From the NCBI GenBank assembly GCA_905221605.1, contig CAJNDS010000080.1:1041291-1105290 (forward strand): a stretch of DNA of 64,000 nucleotides. Direction: 5' to 3'. The stretch comes from Symbiodinium natans (Eukaryota > Sar > Dinophyceae > Suessiales > Symbiodiniaceae). Position numbers and translations under genes: made by a program. Shown here piece by piece: positions 32,667 to 43,948 of the stretch. The notes beneath the pieces were generated by a model, which saw only the letters and a list, made by a program, of their open reading frames with translations, had not been told where the DNA came from and made no database searches. How positions within the stretch are numbered: the stretch's first letter is position 1; every line of letters begins with the position of its first letter.

Positions 32667-35590
32667 TGTCTTTTTGTTCCTCCAGGAATCCCTCAAGCCA
32701 CTTGTAGGCGAGGCTACCCATGCGTGGCTGGGTCCAATCGACTTTAAGGACATTTCCTCTCTTCCATTTGCCTGGGTCACTTGCATCCACCTTCAAATCC
32801 ATTAAGTACGCCATGGTCATGTTGCCGCATGAGCCACGAGTGTACGACGTGATGCGGGACTTGGGCGTCGATAGTACAGGTGGGCGGAAGCGTCGCCTGG
32901 TGACGTCGGCCACACGGGCCAAAAAAGCACATGCGCGACATAGCAAGCTGTCCAGGCTGGGGCCGCCGCCCAGCACTCAACTACGCGTGGTCAAGGCAGC
33001 GATCACTTCCGTTGCTTTGTGGGGGCACCCGTCCGTGGGGGTGTCGCCCAAAAGAATGAAGTGGCTCCGAACAGTGGTTGGAAAACACCTGGGCAAGCAC
33101 AAGCTTGGAAGTTTGGAAACCGTACTGGATATGGGAGCCAAGAAATGTCAGGACCCGAAGAGCACAATCCACAAGCAGCATTTCAAGGTGGTGGCAAAAG
33201 TCTTCCGCGCATGGGTTGGTGGAGGCAAAGCCCTCTTTGAATTGGCCTGGAAAGCAACTTGGAGGAAGTTAAGTGCGGCCAAACACCACTGGCCACTGGT
33301 CACGGGACCGATGGCAGCAACCATGGCGTACTTAATGGATTTGAAGGTGGATGCAAGTGACCCAGGCAAATGGAAGAGAGGAAATGTCCTTAAAGTCGAT
33401 TGGACCCAGCAAAGCATGGGTAGCCTCGCCTACAAGTGGCTTGAGGGATTCCTGGAGGAACAAAAAAGGGCTGCAATAACGCGCCAGGCAGGTGGACAGG
33501 GTGCCCAAGAGGGGCTGGACTGGACGCCGCATCACAAGCTGACGAAGCTGGGAGGATTAAGCCCAGGCCTTATGGAAGGGATAATAAAGTCAGTCTGGCA
33601 TGCGGGAGTCATCACGGAGTCCAAGCCTGGCTGGTGCAAGAAGTGCCAAATGCCAGCCACTCTGGAACATGTCCTCAAAGATTGCCCTTACTGGCGTGAC
33701 CAAGGGTTCAAAGAACCCAAGCTCCAGGAATATCTGCGCCACAAATACCCATGGGAGTGTCTGTGGACAAGGGCACTCCTGCCCAAACCGGCGGTGTGGC
33801 ACCCGAAGCCGCCGGAGCATCTTTTGGGTCTGCGCTACCAAGGATGCTTTGCAGCAGATGCTAAAGTGGAAGCAGAAGGCTTGATCTTCGCCACTGACGC
33901 AAGCGGAGGTCCAGGAGGAATAGACCCACGAGTGCAAACATCAGCCCTCGCAGTGGTGGCTATGACCTGGGAAAGATGAGTTGGTGAAAGTAGGACAAAT
34001 TACGGAGCTGGTCTACCCGTGGCAGCCGGTGGTGGACATGGAGCGCCGTGCACTTTTCAGACTAATGGAACACACGGAGGACCTGATTGACGTCACAATG
34101 GATTGCAAGCCGGCAGTCCAAGCGCTACAAAAACTACAGCCGCCGGAAGATGACCTGGAATGGAGCAAAGTGTGGAATGGGAAGAAACGAGTCAAAGCAA
34201 CATGGGTCCCTTCCCACAAAACAGAAGAAGAATTCCTGGCAAAAATGGGCCCGGGCACGTTGTGGAGACGTGCAGCGAATGACATGGCGGACAAAGCATG
34301 TGGCGAAGTCGCGGCGGCTGCTTACAGCCCAGCGCACAAGAGGCGCGTCAAAGAGCTGGATAATGTGGTGCGTACACTTTCCCTGGCTTATGGAGAGCGC
34401 GCAGCCCACATATTGCGGAAGCGCAAAGAAGAAGATTTCCCCTTCATCTTGGACCATGCGCATTACAAGGAGAAGATGGAAGCCTCGCAGAAAGCTGAGG
34501 GATACAAAAAAGAGCATGGCAGGGCCAAACTCAACAAACGCCAGCGGCTTTGGCAGTTGCTCGAAAACCCGGAGCGTGGGCACCAATGGGAGAAGGGTAG
34601 TGAACACCCCCGGAACTTAACCCTCAAATGCAAACTGTGCGGTTTGTATGTACAACAAACCCTCACGAACTTGGAGGTGGTGCTGGAGCAGTACTGCATC
34701 AACCAGCCAGAGGCGAGAGTGCGGGAAGAGTGGGGAATTCACCCCTCCCATGATATGGTGAATTTGGGAGTCCGCTGGGTCTGCGCAAAATGTGATAGAA
34801 CACATGCACCGGTCAGCCAGAAGTGCAACAAAAGCCTGGCGGGTGGGTGCAAATCGCGTACTTCCCAGGGCAAGCTGGCAACACAAGCGCAAACCCTTGT
34901 CAATGGAGGCAGCATGAGCCAAGTTCAGTTTCAACAGCCCCGAGTTCAGTTTGGTGGGAAGCAAGCTAAAGCTAAGCCCAAAGCCAGTGCGCAGCAGAAG
35001 ATGTCAATGTTTATCAGGCCTCGCCAAGCTGAGGGAACGCAGTAACTACGCAGCCGTTGGTGCAAGGCAATGGGCCCCGTAGCTGAGGGGTGCGGGCCTC
35101 GCTACGGGGAATAGCGATGGATGTTTTCCGGCCTCGCTTTGCTGAGGGAGTATAAGTTTGGCCTCACGGTGCTGCGCGCTCCTGGCACCGATGCGGGAAC
35201 AAAGAGAAGGGCTCGGCCTCGCATTGCTGAGGGGGAAAGCTATGAGACAATCTGGTAACACGGCCTCGTGGTCTGAGAAGCACCCAGAACAAACTCACGG
35301 GAGTACTCGCTTCGGCGTGCTTGCCTGAGGGTGACTTCGGCCTCGACTACGGTCTGAGGGGTGCAGATAAAAGAGGGAAACTCGGCCTCAGTATGTCCTG
35401 AGGGAATTTCGGCCTCGACCACGGACTGAGGGAAAGGACTTCGGCCTCGACAAACGTCTGAGGGAAGTGAGGGCAGTACCGGTAGTCTCACTGTGCAGAG
35501 TTTTTAGTTTTTTAGTTTTAGTTTCACCCTCTACCTCAGCCCCTTCGGGTGGTGGCTACGCCACGCAGCGTGCAGACGAAAGTTCCTGTC
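32667..35590 (+). mobile_element. Unit 6: C-type element with inverted 5' end and deleted second ORF
   Basis: The first ~150 bases (about 32,668-32,815) are the reverse complement of 33,322-33,467 of the same unit, after which the coding strand continues to the tail. The kinase-like ORF is missing: its first bases (ATGAGACAAT, 35,242) are joined to sequence that normally follows its stop (GGTAACACGG). The common tail has a 3-base expansion (GGTGGTGGC). Confidence 0.85.
32822..35045 (+). pseudogene. C-type LINE ORF: RT end, zinc knuckle and RNase H
   Basis: Encodes the C-terminal part of a non-LTR retrotransposon protein. The segment AAITSVALWGHP is RT-thumb-like. CKKCQMPATLEHVLKDCPYW is the LINE-type zinc motif (C-x2-C-x7-H-x4-C). 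RNase H follows with FATDASGG, the Glu in VVDMERRAL, the Asp in TMDCKPAV, and NDMADKA. Then come two further Cys-rich groups (CKLCGLYV; CAKCDRTHAP). A frameshift at about 33,979 (GGGAAAGATG where unit 13 has GGAAAAAAGGTGCG) splits it into 32720-33979 and 33981-35045. The RT palm and any endonuclease are not in this window, because all C units are 5'-truncated. Confidence 0.85.
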
Positions 35591-37641
35591 TGGCTCAAGG
35601 TTTCGGCTCAACCCCGGTGGGGTGCTCAGGTAGAGAGCGTCTTTAGTGCCGTTGTGGCTGGCCCTGGGGCTTGTAACTAAGGGTAGGTTCCGTTTTGAGG
35701 CCCTGGCAAAACTGTGTTTGCTCGTAGGCCGGCTGACCGGCTAAGCTGTCATAGAGCGGCGGCCCGCCAACTGCTGCCGACGACGAAGGACGTTCTCGCT
35801 AGAGGGAAGCTTTTCGTCCTCGCGTTGCTGAGGGAACCTTGTGGCCTACAGTCTGCTCTGGGTCACAGTGAGAGTTGCAGCCTCGATTTGCTTGAGGGGT
35901 GACGCTAGAGCCTGTTGCTCACCAGAGATTCCTGCTGTCTCTGGGTGAACAAAACCCGCCGACCCTCACTTGGATTGAGGGCTGTGTGTTAGGGTGAGTT
36001 TGGGTTCCTCGCTCGCTTGTGTGGAAAACGAAGGTGAGACCGAAACACGGGGGAAAACGGCCAAGGCACGTTGCAGACAGTGCAGGCCAACGTCGCACTG
36101 CAAGCGGCATCCTTGCAGTTGTGACAGGAGTGTCCCGAACAATAGCGGTGTGCTTGAGCCCGAGTTTGCTGGTTTTCGGGGATCTGCAAGCTGAGCACAA
36201 CAGGATATTCTTCGCAGGTAGAATCAGGTAGAACAGATCGGCCCAACCCTGGTGGATCTGCCTGGACACACATAACAGAGGCACCAGTGTCGCAAAGCTC
36301 ATTGACTGGTGCTACTGAGACGCCGTTGCCAAAGAACTTGCAGTAGGACTGTGGTGCGGCACAGTGCAAGTTGAAGAGCAGCTGTTGGTGGCTGCTCCCC
36401 GGTAGACAAATAGTCCAAGAAAGCCTTCCTCGGCCTCGCTCCGTGCTGAGGGTTTGTTAGGGCTGGTATTGGCCGGACATGGTTCAGATGGAGGTTACCC
36501 GAACTTCTCGCTTTTCCCATCTGAAGGCAACCAATGGTTATCAGCCTGCTGGACATGGCAGGCCTTCTTTTTGTTTTTCATCCACGTCTCCTGCAAGGGC
36601 TGGGGTTTGTCCGTGCACACAGACAAGGCGAACCTTGCAGATGTATGAGGTTATTGAAAAATGTTGGCTCTCACTGTATGGTGAATGGTTTGTATGGGCA
36701 CTTGCTGGGGCAAGGCGGCTCTGGCTTCTGGGGATGGTGCATGTGCTGGCTGCTGCGGTAAGGAAACGGGGACGTAGAAGGGAGCCGGACATGCTTGCCT
36801 CCGTCTAGCACGTGGACGCCGAGCAGAGTATGTGACACTATCTTCAGCTACTGGAGCCAAATTGCCTCGCCGTGTAACGTGGATGTGGTGGTTAGTCGTG
36901 GCCTCATGCACTGGAAGGCCTACCACAACAAATCCGAATGGAAACTGTGGTCCTAAGACACGCGGAGCAGCAGCGTATACGTGGGGGGCACATAGAGATA
37001 GAGGGCTTGGCAAGGGAACTCTGTCTAGAAATAGCCCTGGCTCCGTGAGGAGCTGAAGGCCTGGCTGCGCTGATGCAGCGGAATGGTTGTTCGGCCTCGC
37101 CTCCGCTGAGGGAACAACAGTCAATGCTTCTCTGCAGTGTCGGTCCGGGTTAGTAAGAGCGAGAACGCCGGGACCTCGAGCTGCAGTTTTACCATGAAGC
37201 AACCGCGTGAGATGCATTATTGGTCAACTGGTGAGTAAGAGCGAGAAAGCCAGGGTGACGCTACTTTGGGGGAGGCTGCAAGGCACGGTTAGTAAGTGCG
37301 AGAAAGCCGGAGCTGCGGACGAACCTGGAGTAGCAGTCTTTCATACCTCACGTGTTTCACTTTGCGGCCTCGCATGCGCTGAGGGAATATGCCTCGAACA
37401 GAACATCCAGTGCTGAGTGGGGATTGCCAAACTTACGGAGGCTGATGCCACAACAAGTGCCTCAACAGCAATGCATGCGGAGGGCAAAGTTCGGCCTCGC
37501 GAGTGCTGAGGGTTGCAGCTGAGAGAGGGCCTAGCTGAGAACGCAACACCTCAAGCGAGGTAATTTTTAGTTTAGTTTCACCTTGACCAACGGCCCCTTC
37601 GGGTGGCTACGCGACGCAGCGTGCAGACGAAAGTTCCTGTC
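35591..37641 (+). mobile_element. Unit 7: A-type non-autonomous element
   Basis: Complete A unit with the TGGCTCAAGG start and common tail. More diverged from unit 3 than unit 5 is in the part at 36,740-36,980. It is non-coding as far as I can see. Confidence 0.85.
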
Positions 37642-38067
37642 TGGCTCAAGTCTCGGCTCAACCCCGGTGGGGTGCGCAGGTGTGAGCTGTTCGGTGGCCT
37701 GGAGGCTGTGCCTAAGGGTGGGCTCCAACAGGACTCAAACCGAAACCACTGTGTTTGCTCGGTAGTTCTGCCAGCCACATAGCTGCCTGTGTACGGCCTC
37801 GCCGAGTGCTGAGGGAACTTTCGACCTCGCTGCTGAGGGTGTTGTCGGCCTCGCCTGAGCTGAGGATTGTGGAAAGTCTTCGGCCTCGCTCGGAGGGACA
37901 ACATAGTTCGGCCTCACCACGGTTGAGGGAAATACCTCCTGGAACTGAGGTGCAAGAAGATAGCAGACCTGTGCGAGCGAATCGGGTTCCGAGGCCTTAA
38001 CTTCCTTTGTTGGAACAGGGCCCCGTCTCAACCCCAGATTTCCGCTCGTGGGCTATCGGCGAGCAGA

Positions 38068-38538
38068 GTGGCCGTCCACTGTGCCCTGGACAGTGTGCCA
38101 CACGCCAAAGAGACTTGCTGCAAAGCAGACGGAGAGCGACGGACCATGCCGGCAATTGCATGTTGTGTATTTGCATGGTCACACCAGGGGCGTCGTGAAG
38201 GGCTCTTCCTGGAACTGTCGCAGTCATATCGTATCCACTTTGTCCGTCGCACCAGGAGAGGCAACATAGCCTGGGGCAGCTGTGGGATTTGGAATGTCCA
38301 AAGAAGCCTGAATGCAGCTAACCTCCACCTGCAGCTCCGGAACTTCCGATGCTGTGAAGATGCGAGGCTTTTCAACATCGATTTCTATGTCGATCCCACA
38401 AACCCATCCCTGATGATTGATGGCAGCAGACGTGTAATCAGGTACCTGGGAAGGCTGGTGATTATGGTGTATGGCCCTGATGTGTCGAGAAGGATGCTGG
38501 CCTTGTCGGAAGATGATGAGGAATGGATGCTCCTTTGA
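38068..38538 (+). CDS. B-element ORF, 156 aa (copy in unit 8)
   Basis: Hypothetical protein present in full in units 8, 10 and 12 and frameshifted in unit 9. The C-terminal half is the most protein-like: RIHFVRRTRRGNIAWGSC, then NIDFYVDPTNPSL-type sequence (here FNIDFYVDP), then RYLGRLVIMVYGPDVSRRM and an acidic end (LSEDDEEWMLL). I do not recognise a domain. Copies are so similar that keeping the frame in three of four may reflect recent ancestry and not selection. Confidence 0.4.
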   Translation: MAVHCALDSVPHAKETCCKADGERRTMPAIACCVFAWSHQGRREGLFLELSQSYRIHFVRRTRRGNIAWGSCGIWNVQRSLNAANLHLQLRNFRCCEDARLFNIDFYVDPTNPSLMIDGSRRVIRYLGRLVIMVYGPDVSRRMLALSEDDEEWMLL

Positions 38539-39978
38539 GTTGATGAAACGTCGCCGGCCAGTAACCAGGCAAGGGGAAGTGGATTGAATTGCGAGCACAG
38601 CCTCGCCATTAAGGGCCATGTGAGGGCAAACCCGAATGCAGGCTTAGCTTGCCGGAATGAGGGTGATAAACATACCCTCGCAGCACAACGCTTTCAGAAC
38701 CCGTGAAACCAGCGGTAATGCCATGTGAGGCTATGCAAGGGCAGTTTCGGCCTCGCTATGCTGGAGTAAAGGTTCGGCCTCGCCACGGCTGAGGGAATGG
38801 ATGGTTCGGCCTCGCCACGGCTGAGGGAACAACAGAAGGGTTGTGAAAACGCCTCGCTGATGAAGAACGGTGCATGTTGTCCCGGCCTCGCATCAGCTGA
38901 GGGAAGAATGATGGAATAGGCAGGCCGGGCACTGAATTGGTCTGCCGGAATTTGAGCTTGGAGAATCTGGAAGCACTGCATGCAGCTTGGACGGCTGATG
39001 CTACTGGGCGCAAAGCGGTCAAGCAGCTTGAAGCATAGACTCCGCGGTGCCGGTGTGTCGGAGCAATTGATAGGAGACAACCGCAGCCCAGCAGTGCTCA
39101 ATCAAACAAAGCAATCATTCGGCCTCGACTTTGGTCTGAGGGAATGTGAGATATGGATAAAAGAGCAAACTCCAGAATATGGATGAGGGACACTGGCCAG
39201 GCATGGAGGCCAGCAAAGGGCAGATACCAACATTGCAATGGAGAAGCCTCGAGTCCCAATGGGCAGTGAACTTTGTGGTGAGGAATACGTCGACTGGGGA
39301 GTAAGTGCGAGAAAGCCAGGGCAATTCTGGGGAGAACAGCAAGGCACGGTTAGTAAGTGCGAGAACACCGGAGCTGCTGAGAACCCTGGATTAGCCGGGA
39401 CGTATTCCGTGGAGGATTCGATGTCACTGCTTTCAGAAATGCCCACAAGGACCAAGCAAGCAGCTAATCCGTGGTAACAGAGTGGGCCTCACTTCGGTTG
39501 AGGGTAATCGACTCCCAAGTGAGAGTATGGAGTTTTGGTGGCAAACCAAAAACCAGCTGACTGTCCTTGGAACAATGGCTACGGCTGGATTGGAGAATGT
39601 CAAGTCTCACAATGGATAGCGGCCTCGTACATAATACCCTCACAGGCAGGGTGGGTTTGACCTGGTAGTCGGCACCTTGCCGGCTCCCTGTCAGGCGCCT
39701 GTACCGGCCACCTGTTGAAGGTGTGTGGCGTGGGGTCACCGGTGCGTAGCGGCGATTTCGGTCGCTTAGCGTCCTCCAGCCTAAAAAGGGGTATGTTTGG
39801 GCAGGTACTTTACCTGGTCCTCCTGCTTGGCTCGTGTTGGAGATGTGTGAATCGAGGGCATGGATCCGTCAAGGTGAGATGACGAGAAGTGCAGAACTGG
39901 GCCTGAATCGGAACGGTCTATGGGGATTGACCACCCCGCTGGTAGAGGGATAGCGGCCTCTGAGAATCGGAGGGCATG

Positions 39979-40578
39979 ACGGCCTTCCATCGCGATGGAC
40001 AAGGCATTATTTCTGTGGCTGTGTCACCAAAATTTTTCTTGGGGAAAAATTTGTGGTTGCATTTGCGGTGTCTTGTTTGAAAACGGGACGTGTCCATTTG
40101 TGATGCACACACATGCACGCATCATGACATTTAAAATGGCAAGTGAAGCACGAGCCCATTTTTCTTGAATGCAGATGTCATGTATTGTGAAACAACATGT
40201 GATATCTGCAGCACCTCGGTTCGAGTAAGGTGCACAGAAAATTTTTGTCTCCCACCCAGCCCACCCGGGGTTGTGAGAGGCATGATCATCTCCTGATGTC
40301 ATGTCCCGTATCCAAAGCATTTGGATGCAGCACACATGCCGTAGGTATGGTGCACTGGGAGTTCTACTCGAACTTTCCCCAAGATCATCTGCCACCGGCA
40401 TGAAAAAAGGTGTGATTGTGAATGAGTCTGATTGATTAGTGTTTTGCATCCGGTTTTGAAATAGATTCTTGATTCACTTACTTCACCAGAGATGAAGTGA
40501 GATTGAATTTTCCCTAAACAAGATATACATTTGATCTCCAGTTGAATGCAAATGCAATTTACAGCAAACAGAAATAAG
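39979..40578. mobile_element. 600-bp AT-richer insertion in unit 8
   Basis: Units 9, 10 and 12 read GAGGGCATGGATCACCTCC here; in unit 8 the same sequence is split after GGGCATG and resumes at GATCACC. The inserted 600 bases are AT-richer than the array, contain none of the CCTC..GAGG hairpins, and carry no convincing ORF. I see no clear terminal inverted repeats or target duplication, so the type of element is unknown. Confidence 0.7.
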
Positions 40579-41097
40579 GATCACCTCCCGGCAAAAGCCA
40601 CAGGAAGTATGCCCTGTGCATGCAAGAGGCAGCCACCGTAACCAGAGTCCATGAAGCCTTGGGCCATGACCTGGTTTGAAGACATGTCCGGCCTCACTAC
40701 GGTTGAGGGGTGTGGATGGAAGCACTGAGGACATGCAATGAGACTCGTAGAACGAGCATCTGGGTCTACAGGAATTGACCTCCATTCGGTTGAGGGATAG
40801 CGGCCTCCACGAACGAGGGCATGGATCACCTCCCGAATAGACAACACAGAGAATGCGCAAGCATACAGGCAATTTGCCTTGGCCAAAGTCTTCGAGCCAC
40901 TGGCAACGACTTGGTCAAAACGACATTCCGGCCTCACTTCGGTTGAGGCTAGCGGTACGTTAAAACCGAGGACAAGGAATGAGAGGGGGAACTTACCGGC
41001 AGTTTCACCCCACAGTTTTAGTAAGCTTTTGTTTCACTTGAACCCACAGCCCCTTCGGGTGGCTACGCCTCGCAGCGTGCAGACGAAAGTTCCTGTC

Positions 41098-43948
41098 TGG
41101 CTCAAGTCTCGGCTCAACCCCGGTGGGGTGCGCAGGTAGTGAGCTGTTCGGTGGCCTGGAGGCTGTACCTAAGGGTGGGCTCCAACAGGACTCAAACCGA
41201 AACCACTGTGTTTGCTCGGTAGTTCTGCCAGCCACATAGCTGCCTGTGTACGGCCTCGCCGAGTGCTGAGGGAACTTTCGACCTCGCTGCTGAGGGTGTT
41301 GTCGGCCTCGCCTGAGCTGAGGATTGTGGAAAGTCTTCGGCCTCGCTCGGAGGGACAACATAGTTCGGCCTCACCACGGTTGAGGGAAATACCTCCTGGA
41401 ACTGAGGTGCAAGAAGATAGCAGACCTGTGCGAGCGAATCGGGTTCCGAGGCCTTAACTTCCTTTGTTGGAACAGGGCCCCGTCTCAACCCCAGATTTCC
41501 GCTCGTGGGCTATCGGCGAGCAGAGTGGCCGTCCGCTGTGCCCTGGACAGTGTGCCACACGCCAAAGAGACTTGCTGCAAAGCAGACGGAGAGCGACGGA
41601 CCATGCCGGCAATTGCATGTTGTGTATTTGCATGGTCACACCAGGGGCGTCGTGAAGGGCTCTCCTGGAACTGTCGCAGTCATATCGTATCCACTTTGTC
41701 CGTCGCACCAGGAGAGGCAACATAGCCTGGGGCAGCTGTGGGATTTGGAATGAAGCCTGAATGCAGTTAACCTCCACCTGCAGCTCCGGAACTTCCGATG
41801 CTGTGAAGATGCGAGGCTTTGGAACATCGATTTCTATGTCGATCCCACAAACCCATCCCTGATGATTGATGGCAGCGGACGTGTAATCAGGTACCTGGGA
41901 AGGCTGGTGATTATGGTGTATGGCCCTGATGTGTCGAGAAGGATGCTGGCCTTGTCGGAAGATGATGAGGAATGGATGCTCCTTTGAGGTGATGAAACGT
42001 CGCCGGCCAGTAACCAGGCAAGTGGAAGTGGATTGAATTGCGAGCACAGCCTCGCCATTAAGGGCCATGTGAGGGCAAACCCGAATGCAGGCTTAGCTTG
42101 CCGGAATGAGGGTGATCAACATACCCTCGCAGCACAATGCTTTCAGAACCCGTGAAACCAGCGGTAGATGCCATGTGAGGCTATGCAAGGGCAGTTTCGG
42201 CCTCGCTATGCTGGAGTAAAGGTTCGGCCTCGCCTCGGCTGAGGGAATGGATGGTTCGGCCTCGCCACGGCTGAGGGAACAACAGAAGGGTTGCGAAAAC
42301 GCCTCGCTGATGAAGAACGGTGCATGTTGTTCCGGCCTCGCATCAGCTGAGGGAAGAATGATGGAATGGGCAGGCCGGGCACTGAATTGGTCTGCCGGAA
42401 TTGAGTCTTGGAGACTCTGGAAGCACTGCATGCAGCTTGGACGGCTGATGCTACTGGGCGCAAAGCGGTCAAGCAGCTTGAAGCATAGACTCCGCGGTGC
42501 CGGTGTGTCGGAGCAATTGATAGGAGACAACCGCAGCCCAGCAGTGCTCAATCAAACAAAGCAATCATTCGGCCTCGACTTTGGTCTGAGGGAATGTGAG
42601 ATATGGATAAAAGAGCAAACTCCAGAATATGGATGAGGGACACTGGCCAGGCATGGAGGCCAGCAAAGGGCAGATACCAACATTGCAATGGAGAAGCCTC
42701 GAGTCCCAATGGGCAGTGAACTTTGTGGTGAGGAATACGTCGACTGGGGAGTAAGTGCGAGAAAGCCAGGGCGATTCTGGGGAGAACAGCAAGGCACGGT
42801 TAGTAAGTGCGAGAACACCGGAGCTGCTGAGAACCCTGGATTAGCCGGGACGTATTCCGTGGAGGATTCGATGTCACTGCTTTCAGAAATGCCCACAAGG
42901 ACCAAGCAAGCAGCTAATCCGTGGTAACAGAGTGGGCCTCACTTCGGTTGAGGGTAATCGACTCCCAAGTGAGAGTATGGAGTTTTGGTGGCAAACCAAA
43001 AACCAGCTGACTGTCCTTGGAACAATGGCTACGGCTGGATTGGAGAATGTCAAGTCTCACAATGGATAGCGGCCTCGTACATAATACCCTCACAGGCAGG
43101 GTGGGTTTGACCTGGTAGTCGGCACCTTGCCGGCTCCCTGTCAGGCGCCTGTACCGGCCACCTGTTGAAGGTGTGTGGCGTGGGGTCACCGGTGCGTAGC
43201 GGCGATTTCGGTCGCTTAGCGTCCTCCAGCCTAAAAAGGGGTATGTTTGGGCAGGTACTTCACCTGGTCCTCCTGCTTGGCTCGTGTTGGAGATGTGTGA
43301 ATCGAGGGCATGGATCCGTCAAGGTGAGATGACGAGAAAGTGCAGAATTGGGCCTCAATCGGAACGGTCTATGGGGATTGACCACCCCGCTGGTAGAGGG
43401 ATAGCGGCCTCTGAGAATCGGAGGGCATGGATCACCTCCCGGCAAAAGCCACAGGAAGTATGCCCTGTGCATGCAAGAGGCAGCCACCGTAACCAGAGTC
43501 CATGAAGCCTTGGGCCATGACCTGGTTTGAAGACATGTCCGGCCTCACTACGGTTGAGGGGTGTGGATGGAAGCACTGAGGACATGCAATGAGACTCGTA
43601 GAACGAGCATCTGGGTCTACAGGAATTGACCTCCATTCGGTTGAGGGATAGCGGCCTCCACGAACGAGGGCATGGATCACCTCCCGAATAGACAACACAG
43701 AGAATGTGCAAGCATACAGGCAATTTGCCTTGGCCAAAGTCTTCGAGCCACTGGCAACGACTTGGTCAAAACGACATTCCGGCCTCACTTCGGTTGAGGG
43801 TAGCGGTACGTCAAAACCGAGGACAAGGAATGAGAGGGGGAACTTACCGGCAGTTTCACCCCACAGTTTTAGTAAGCTTTTGTTTCACTTGAACCCACAG
43901 CCCCTTCGGGTGGCTACGCCTCGCAGCGTGCAGACGAAAGTTCCTGTC
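41098..43948 (+). mobile_element. Unit 9: B-type element
   Basis: Complete B unit of ~2.85 kb, nearly identical to unit 8 without its insertion. The B ORF is broken here: a base is missing near 41,664 (CTCTCCTGG for CTCTTCCTGG), and about 12 bases near 41,750 (TCCAAAG region) are absent. Confidence 0.9.

Larger units (their letters stand above)
37642..41097 (+). mobile_element. Unit 8: B-type element with an extra 600-bp insertion
   Basis: Starts TGGCTCAAGTCTCGGCTCA, closely related to the A start, then diverges into B-specific sequence. It carries the 156-codon B ORF at 38068-38538. It is interrupted by 600 unrelated bases at 39979-40578. It ends in the common tail and the site at 41085-41097. 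Confidence 0.85.
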
